A stretch of 10,951 nucleotides of DNA from assembly GCA_900175165.2 (NCBI GenBank), contig FWWN02000372.1, positions 1-10,951 of the forward strand, written 5' to 3'. The position numbers and the translations under genes were made by a program. The stretch comes from Rhizomucor pusillus. Lineage: Eukaryota > Mucoromycota > Mucoromycetes > Mucorales > Lichtheimiaceae. Positions within the stretch are counted from its first letter, which is position 1. Each line of letters opens with the position of its first letter. The notes beneath the pieces are model-generated. The model worked only from the letters and a program-made list of their open reading frames with translations. It ran no database searches and was not told the origin of the DNA. This document shows, one piece after another, positions 7,307-10,951 of the stretch.

Positions 7307-7569
7307 ATCCACGCAAATTTCGATCGGTAGGAGGTTTAACATTCGTCCCAAAAGGGGGCGCCCGAATGTCATCAGGCCACCAACATTGTCAGCCCTGTCT
7401 CTCCTCGGCCCCGTCCAGGTTGTTCGAGTGGTGTCAAGATGCTCTAATTCAAAACGCCGAGCAGGCCGAAGCCTAGGAGGTCATCTAGAACCACATACGC
7501 GACGATCCTCTCGTTAAAGTCCCCGCTCCGAAAGACTACGCGGGTTTTTGAGAACATGAGCTAATCGCT
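7307..7569 (-). repeat. 5' terminal inverted repeat of copy A (263 bp)
   Basis: The inner end is ATCCACGCAAATTTCGATCGG and the outer end GAGCTAATCGCT (plus-strand reading). The same order of blocks appears in the 3' repeats of C and BD: ATTTCGATCG, the AACATTCG hairpin, ATCAGGCCAC, a variable middle, GCCGAAGCCTAGGAGGTCAT, then AAGTCCCCGCTCCG and GCGGGTTTT. The two ends of the element are thus inverted copies. The outer boundary is set by where this repeat and that of C stop matching. Confidence 0.8.
7338..7370. repeat. subterminal hairpin in the terminal repeat (copy A)
   Basis: AACATTCG and CGAATGTC form an 8-bp arm pair with one mismatch around a 17-nt loop of C and G runs. The same hairpin occurs at 7848-7879 and 10732-10763 with perfect 8-bp arms. 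Its conservation while neighbouring sequence varies suggests a function such as transposase binding. Confidence 0.65.
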
Positions 7570-7746
7570 TGAAATAAAGATCTATATAGAATTTCCTGGA
7601 TCTTTCTGGATAACAGATAATTATTGTATCAAGAGCAGTTGAGCGATTAGCTCATGTTCTCAAAAACCCGCGTAGTCTTTCGGAGCGGGGACTTTAACGA
7701 GAGGATCGTCGCGTATGTGGTTCTAGATGACCTCCTAGGCTTCGGC
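7465..7746. repeat. long perfect palindrome: 105-bp arms, 72-nt loop
   Basis: Bases 7465-7569 and 7642-7746 are exact reverse complements. Beyond the arms the similarity drops to scattered blocks. The arms are the outer parts of the terminal repeats of copies A and C; the loop (7570-7641) is AT-rich and is probably flanking DNA caught between them. Confidence 0.95.
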
Positions 7747-7912
7747 TTGCTCGGAGTTTGAATATGACCCCCTCGTCACCTCTCAGAAAACCTCCAGGGC
7801 CGTGGAAGGGTTCCAGGAAGGGTGGCTGAAAATGGGTGTGGCCTGATAACATTCGACCGCCCTATTTGGGACGAATGTTAAACCAAGCATCGATCGAAAG
7901 TTACGTGTAGGA
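7642..7912 (-). repeat. 3' terminal inverted repeat of copy C
   Basis: It runs from the CACGTAACTTTCGATCG block through the 7848-7879 hairpin (AACATTCG/CGAATGTT) to the outer end AGCGATTAGCTC. The outer 105 bp equal the A repeat exactly; the inner 165 bp are clearly diverged from A but resemble the BD repeat, including GGCCCTGGAGGTTTT and GAGAGGTGACGAGG. Confidence 0.82.
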
Positions 7913-8522
7913 CGCTCCGATGTCCCATCGCTTTTAAAGGAACGGGATACATCCATTGCTCGGCTATTTCACACAGCATGTCCCGGGTACCCTTTATCTT
8001 CCGTGGTTTGATTGCGCGGATCAAAATTGGAAGACCTTGAAGGACTCGATGTTTAAGAAGGTTATAGAGCGTCCTGCTGCATCTCGCGTGAGTCCCGCAT
8101 TCTGTCGACACACATAGGGTCTCCTTACCTCGAAATACCCCAAAACCATACGAGACAATCTTGTATATTTTGTCCTTCTCTAGGACCTCGTAGTCAGCCT
8201 TATATATTGAGACATTGACACTGTCCAAACGCTGAAGGTTCTCGTTGTCCTGTTGCGTCGAATATGTGTCCCTGACAGCGTATATCTCAGCCCCATCGAT
8301 GATTCCGTTATCACAATAACGTCCGGTAGACCAACCCAGCGTGATATTTTGCACCGTTCGAAGACCCATGACTGGAAAGTCCAGAACCACACGATCTACA
8401 ATCTTGTCTATACGCGGGAAAAGAGTATTCGCAGGACCGGGCACGACGGTTAAGGCATTACAACCTATGTTTCTGCGGTATTTGATATGCTCGATCATTT
8501 CGTACTCTTTTCCGGACAACCG
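7878..8522 (-). pseudogene. ORF2 C-terminal fragment of copy C, stop codon lost
   Basis: From RLSGKEYE (just inside the 8520 junction) the frame matches residues from about 130 of the 306-residue ORF in BD. Shared features include HIKYRRNIGC, ALTVVPGPANTLF, VQNITLGWSTG, VLEKDKIYKIVSYGFGVF and KIKGTRDMLCEIAE. There is no internal stop. At the normal terminator the codon is CAA (7956-7958) instead of TAA, so the frame runs 26 codons into the 3' leader and ends at 7878. The frame is also open past the junction toward 8672, but that part is antisense to copy BD and is not real protein. Confidence 0.8.
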
Positions 8523-8525
8523 GTT
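8518..8525. other. AACCGGTT palindrome at the C/BD junction
   Basis: To the left, sequence matches ORF2 (minus strand); to the right it matches the C-terminal third of ORF1 (plus strand). The switch falls within about 4 nt of this 8-bp palindrome. It looks like a microhomology or fold-back joint. Confidence 0.6.
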
Positions 8526-8955
8526 TCGCCTTTGGCAACGACGGACTGTCCACTTTGGGACTTCATGACGATGTGCCTGACAGCACGATATCCGATGAGG
8601 TCCAAGATGCGGAATCGATGCGAGCATTGCAAGGACAATTCTTGTCGCTATCTTTAAGTGACCACGAGGCACTTATTGGAATACAAGGACACTTCGGTAG
8701 AGCAGCAGATCCCAGAAGACCACTACGAGGTTAGCCACATTGTTAATCATCGTGGTCCGAGACATGCGCGTCAATATCGCGTACGTTGGGCCGGTTATAC
8801 TGCGAAGGATGACCATTGGATATCTGCAAAGGACTTTGCGGATATAACCATGGTGGAAGAGTACGAGAATAGACTTGCATGGAGGAAACGATTGCAGTAC
8901 TACCTTTTAAAACAAATTTCTGGATGTCAACGACATTCTAGACAAACGTGTCTAG
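8523..8955 (+). pseudogene. ORF1 C-terminal remnant of copy BD, with chromodomain
   Basis: The first part reads GFAFGNDGLS...TISDEVQDAESM and aligns residue by residue with the end of the copy A transposase after the DDE core. A 2-nt deletion near 8660 relative to A shifts the frame. The chromodomain follows at 8724-8867 (HYEVSHIVNHRGPRHARQYR, RWAGY, DDHWIS, MVEEYENRL). Another frame change leads to the tail FLDVNDILDKRV and TAG at 8953-8955. The chromodomain itself is undamaged and carries the expected aromatic positions. No catalytic residue of the transposase remains. Confidence 0.82.
8724..8867 (+). other. chromodomain of ORF1 (copy BD)
   Basis: These 48 codons equal the domain in copy A in length and pattern. 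Most differences are conservative (RWTGY/RWAGY, DDNW/DDHW), which suggests it was under selection before the copies decayed. Confidence 0.85.
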
Positions 8956-8965
8956 GAAGTAAAAC

Positions 8966-10656
8966 ATGTCTTCATCCGTTACACCCGTTGTACACTTTTA
9001 TCAGAGCCAGTCCGAGTTCCTCAATAACATGTAGGGAGTGAGCCACATCGATCAGGCGACCGGTGCATACGAGGGTTGGCATGACTTTACCGATATCTTT
9101 GTGGATAACGTTGTGTTCTGGCGCACAACAATGTATTACCTGGCGAAGAACGGCAACGAGACTGGATCGTATGTTCAGAAGGTCCGAGCGGCATTTTCCC
9201 GTTACCTGAACCCTGCGCTTTTTGTTGTGATTATGTTTGCAGTGGTCGATGCCCCGACGATAGCGTGATACCGGCTGACCTACATATGGGAAAAGCGAAC
9301 CAGTTGAACTTGAATCAGGCTGGGATTACGTGAAAGGGCTCATACAGATCAAGGTGTCGTTCGAAGAAATCGCCTTGGAAACGAATCTTCAAACTCATCG
9401 TAATGTTCATCGGGAGCTGCACGATAACTTGATTGTTATGCATGATCTCGACATCTCGGTCGATTGCGGGTCGGGTGTCCACTCGAGACACGATCGAGAG
9501 TCATATCATCCAAGTCCTCGAAGTGGAGCCAAGAGATATTGTGTCGGATAGACATAAGGTTGATGACTGTTGTATCTCGTGGTTGTGTCAAACGACTGGT
9601 AATACTGTTGTCGATCTCAGGGTGAAGATATACAACAAATTCGTGCGGGTAGTCGAGTCAACCGATGCTCGTTCGTGTATATGATCGCAGCTATCGAACT
9701 TCGTCGCGAACAAGAGTGAAAAGTTCACAGAAAAGTTGCTGCGATTTAAGGATACAGGCATGACTCGATTCGAAATAACACTTTATACTAGGGATCTCTT
9801 CACATTGGACGACTATGTAGTTCTTATGAATGACTTGGTTGCCAAGATATCCGGCTGCACGACTTACCTGATAAGCTTTGAGAACCACTGGGTAACAATT
9901 GCTAACAGAATTCGGTCGCTTGTCGCTATCTACAATCCTGATACGAAGACCTTCGCATACTGTCATTGGTGGAACTCATTGACGAAGAGGTTTCAGGGAT
10001 TGGTCAAAGAAGGGGTTGCGGAGAAATCTGTTCCAAGTCTTTTGGCGAATCTTAGTTTCAATGATCGGATCATCCATTACTTTATCGTACGATCGTCCGA
10101 CAATACGTATGAAATCCCTGAGCATTTGAAATATTGCAGAGTCCCGGGCTGTACCGGTTTGACCTTTGTGCCTGGACCATCAAACAGCCTCTTTCGACGG
10201 GTTGACAAAATCGTTAATAGTACCGTCCTTGAACTTCCCGTTATGGGGTTCCGAATGGTCAACAATATCGCACTGGGATGGTCGCCTGGTTATTATCGTG
10301 ATAATGCGATCATTGACGGTGTGCAGATGGAAGCTGTGACCGACACGAATCCGGCGGAACAAGATCATGGCGTGCTTCAGCATGTAGATACTGTTAATAT
10401 GCCCATTTACCGTCCCGATTACGATGTCTTGGAGATTGGTAAAGTTTATAACATAGTCGCGTATGGTCTTGGAGTCTTTAGATGCAAGGAGTATTTGTGC
10501 GTTTCGACCGAATGTGACGTACGTGCGCGTTGTAGCAAGACCCTTGACCAACTAGTCCGGTCCCGAATCAATGCAGGTCGTCCAATACCTATACAGGTAG
10601 ACAGGCCCAGAAAGACCCGGGGTGTCCGTGATCTGGTGTGTATTTTGGCCGAGTAA
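8966..10656 (+). pseudogene. ORF2 of copy BD: unknown transposon protein, C-terminal 306 codons intact
   Basis: The ATG (8966-8968) lies 10 nt after the ORF1 stop; it opens MSSSVTPVVHFYQ and meets TAG at 9032-9034, then continues in frame (TGAYEGWHDFTDIF, FWRTTMYYLAKN) to about 9230. Frameshifts follow near 9230, 9310 and 9470, and TGA at 9682-9684 is in frame with the last part. From there to TAA 10654-10656 it is open, with TRFEITLYTR, LISFENHW, FAYCHWWNSLTKR, YCRVPGCTGLTFVPGP, NNIALGWSPG and CSKTLDQLV. Motifs HDLDISVDCG (about 9441-9470), VKIYNKF (about 9621-9641) and TRFEITLYTR come in the order of Rep_trans-type replication proteins, a tentative resemblance. No signal peptide or membrane segment is seen. 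The C-terminal half has paired Cys that could bind metal. Function unknown. Confidence 0.75.
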
Positions 10657-10700
10657 TCCCGGCATGTTTCTTTCAAAAGCTCTTTAAAATGTCCCCCTGC

Positions 10701-10951
10701 ATCCACGCGAATTTCGATCGGTGCAAAGTTTAACATTCGTCCAAAAAGGGATGGCCGAATGTTATCAGGCCACCATACTTTTCAGCCACTGCCTTCTTGG
10801 ACCCCTCCTCCACGGCCCTGGAGGTTTTTGAGAGGTGACGAGGTACTCATATTCAAACTCAGACCAGACCGAAGCCTAGGAGGTCATGTAGAACCACATG
10901 TATGATGTTCCTCCCGTTGAAGTCCCCGCTCCGCGAGGCTACGCGGGTTTT
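10701..10951 (+). repeat. 3' terminal inverted repeat of copy BD, outer end outside the window
   Basis: It starts ATCCACGCGAATTTCGATCGG, carries the hairpin AACATTCG/CGAATGTT at 10732-10763, then ATCAGGCCACC, GGCCCTGGAGGTTTTTGAG and GCCGAAGCCTAGGAGGTCAT, and is cut in GCGGGTTTT. Its outer part differs from the A/C palindrome arms at many positions, showing that the perfect A/C identity is not a family-wide feature. Confidence 0.82.

Larger units (their letters stand above)
3871..7569 (-). mobile_element. copy A: most complete copy of the two-gene DDE_4/chromodomain transposon
   Basis: Read on the minus strand, it has a full 5' terminal repeat (7569-7307), a short leader, ORF1 (7154-5672), ORF2 (5664-3966), a 3' leader, and the inner part of the 3' terminal repeat, cut at the hairpin near 3881. 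Present length is about 3.7 kb; with its missing outer 3' repeat it would be about 3.9 kb. The target duplication cannot be checked because the 3' end is lost. ORF1 has one in-frame stop and one late frameshift; ORF2 has several lesions. Confidence 0.85.
7642..8522 (-). mobile_element. copy C: 3' fragment of the two-gene transposon, minus orientation
   Basis: It contains the last 190 or so codons of ORF2, the 3' leader and a complete 3' terminal repeat (7912-7642). It is cut at about 8520 in the middle of ORF2, where it meets copy BD head to head. It has the same orientation as copy A and is separated from it by 72 bp. Confidence 0.82.
8521..10951 (+). mobile_element. copy BD: 5'-truncated copy of the two-gene transposon, plus orientation, runs off the window
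   Basis: It begins in ORF1 at a point equal to about residue 350 of copy A (counting from ATG 7154) and continues through the chromodomain, ORF2, the 3' leader and most of the 3' terminal repeat. The window stops at GCGGGTTTT, so about 20 nt of the outer repeat and the flank lie outside. ORF2 is best preserved in its C-terminal 306 codons. Confidence 0.85.

Noticed and set aside
7520..7569. Helitron 3' end (GC hairpin near the terminus)
   Set aside because: There is no CTRR end, the sequence is present in inverted form at both element ends, and the element encodes a DDE transposase.
7307..7912. A stand-alone MITE or foldback element made of the two facing terminal repeats
   Set aside because: Each repeat continues without a break into its own element (A and C), and the inner halves are too diverged to be one recent palindromic element. 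The outer 105 bp are reported as a conversion or fold-back tract instead.
8523..8672. N-terminal 49 residues of the 264-codon minus-strand frame ending at 7878
   Set aside because: This part is antisense to the ORF1 remnant of copy BD; only the part left of about 8520 matches ORF2.
3605..9684. Repeat-induced point mutation (RIP) as cause of the stops
   Set aside because: One stop fits CGA to TGA (3605), but others are transversions (GGA to TGA at 9682) or come from small deletions, and there is no visible overall C-to-T bias.
3445..10951. CRISPR array or other prokaryotic repeat system
   Set aside because: The repeats are long inverted transposon ends, not short regularly spaced direct repeats, and the tRNA, introns and Tc1 element indicate a eukaryote.

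Overview
The window looks like transposon-dense nuclear DNA of a eukaryote, most likely an early-diverging fungus of the Mucoromycota type. It has a eukaryotic tRNA-Pro(AGG) gene without an encoded CCA, GT-AG introns, a Tc1/mariner element, an LTR-retrotransposon end, a Tnp2/CACTA-like transposase gene whose layout I associate with Mucoromycota, and several copies of a two-gene DNA transposon. No conventional single-copy housekeeping gene is visible apart from the tRNA. The organism call is an inference from the element families.

Left part (1-1127, mainly minus strand). The left edge holds the possible 5' end of an unrecognised gene. Next come a 62-codon ORF, a candidate primer-binding site and a candidate 329-bp LTR (713-1041, TGT...ACA, with a TATA box). 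These read as the 5' end of a retrotransposon inserted 14 nt beyond the 3' end of a tRNA-Pro(AGG) gene (1056-1127).

Middle left (1339-3415, plus strand). This is a broken, multi-exon N-terminal part of a Tnp2/CACTA-like transposase gene: Cys/His zinc-binding start, acidic stretch, helical segment, then a C-x2-C-H motif. It is interrupted by a 651-bp internally deleted Tc1/mariner element (1503-2153) with 24-bp terminal inverted repeats and TA target duplications.

Main part (about 3445-10951). Four copies or fragments of one transposon family lie in different orientations. E is a + remnant (about 3445-3865). A is the most complete (-, about 3871-7569). C is a - fragment (7642-8522). BD is a + copy lacking its 5' part (8521 to beyond the window end). 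Combining the copies gives the family's architecture: a 263-bp terminal inverted repeat carrying an internal AACATTCG/CGAATGTT hairpin; ORF1, a DDE_4-type (PIF/Harbinger-IS5-like) transposase with a C-terminal chromodomain; only 7-10 nt later ORF2, a protein of about 565 residues with weak Rep-like motifs and otherwise unknown function; then the inverted copy of the terminal repeat. All copies carry stops, frameshifts or truncations, so none here is an intact autonomous element.

The junctions between copies are unusual. E and A meet tail to tail inside the terminal-repeat hairpin. A and C are separated by a palindrome with perfect 105-bp arms and a 72-nt loop. C and BD meet at an AACCGGTT palindrome. 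ORF1 would supply cut-and-paste activity and possibly chromatin targeting; the role of ORF2 is the open question.
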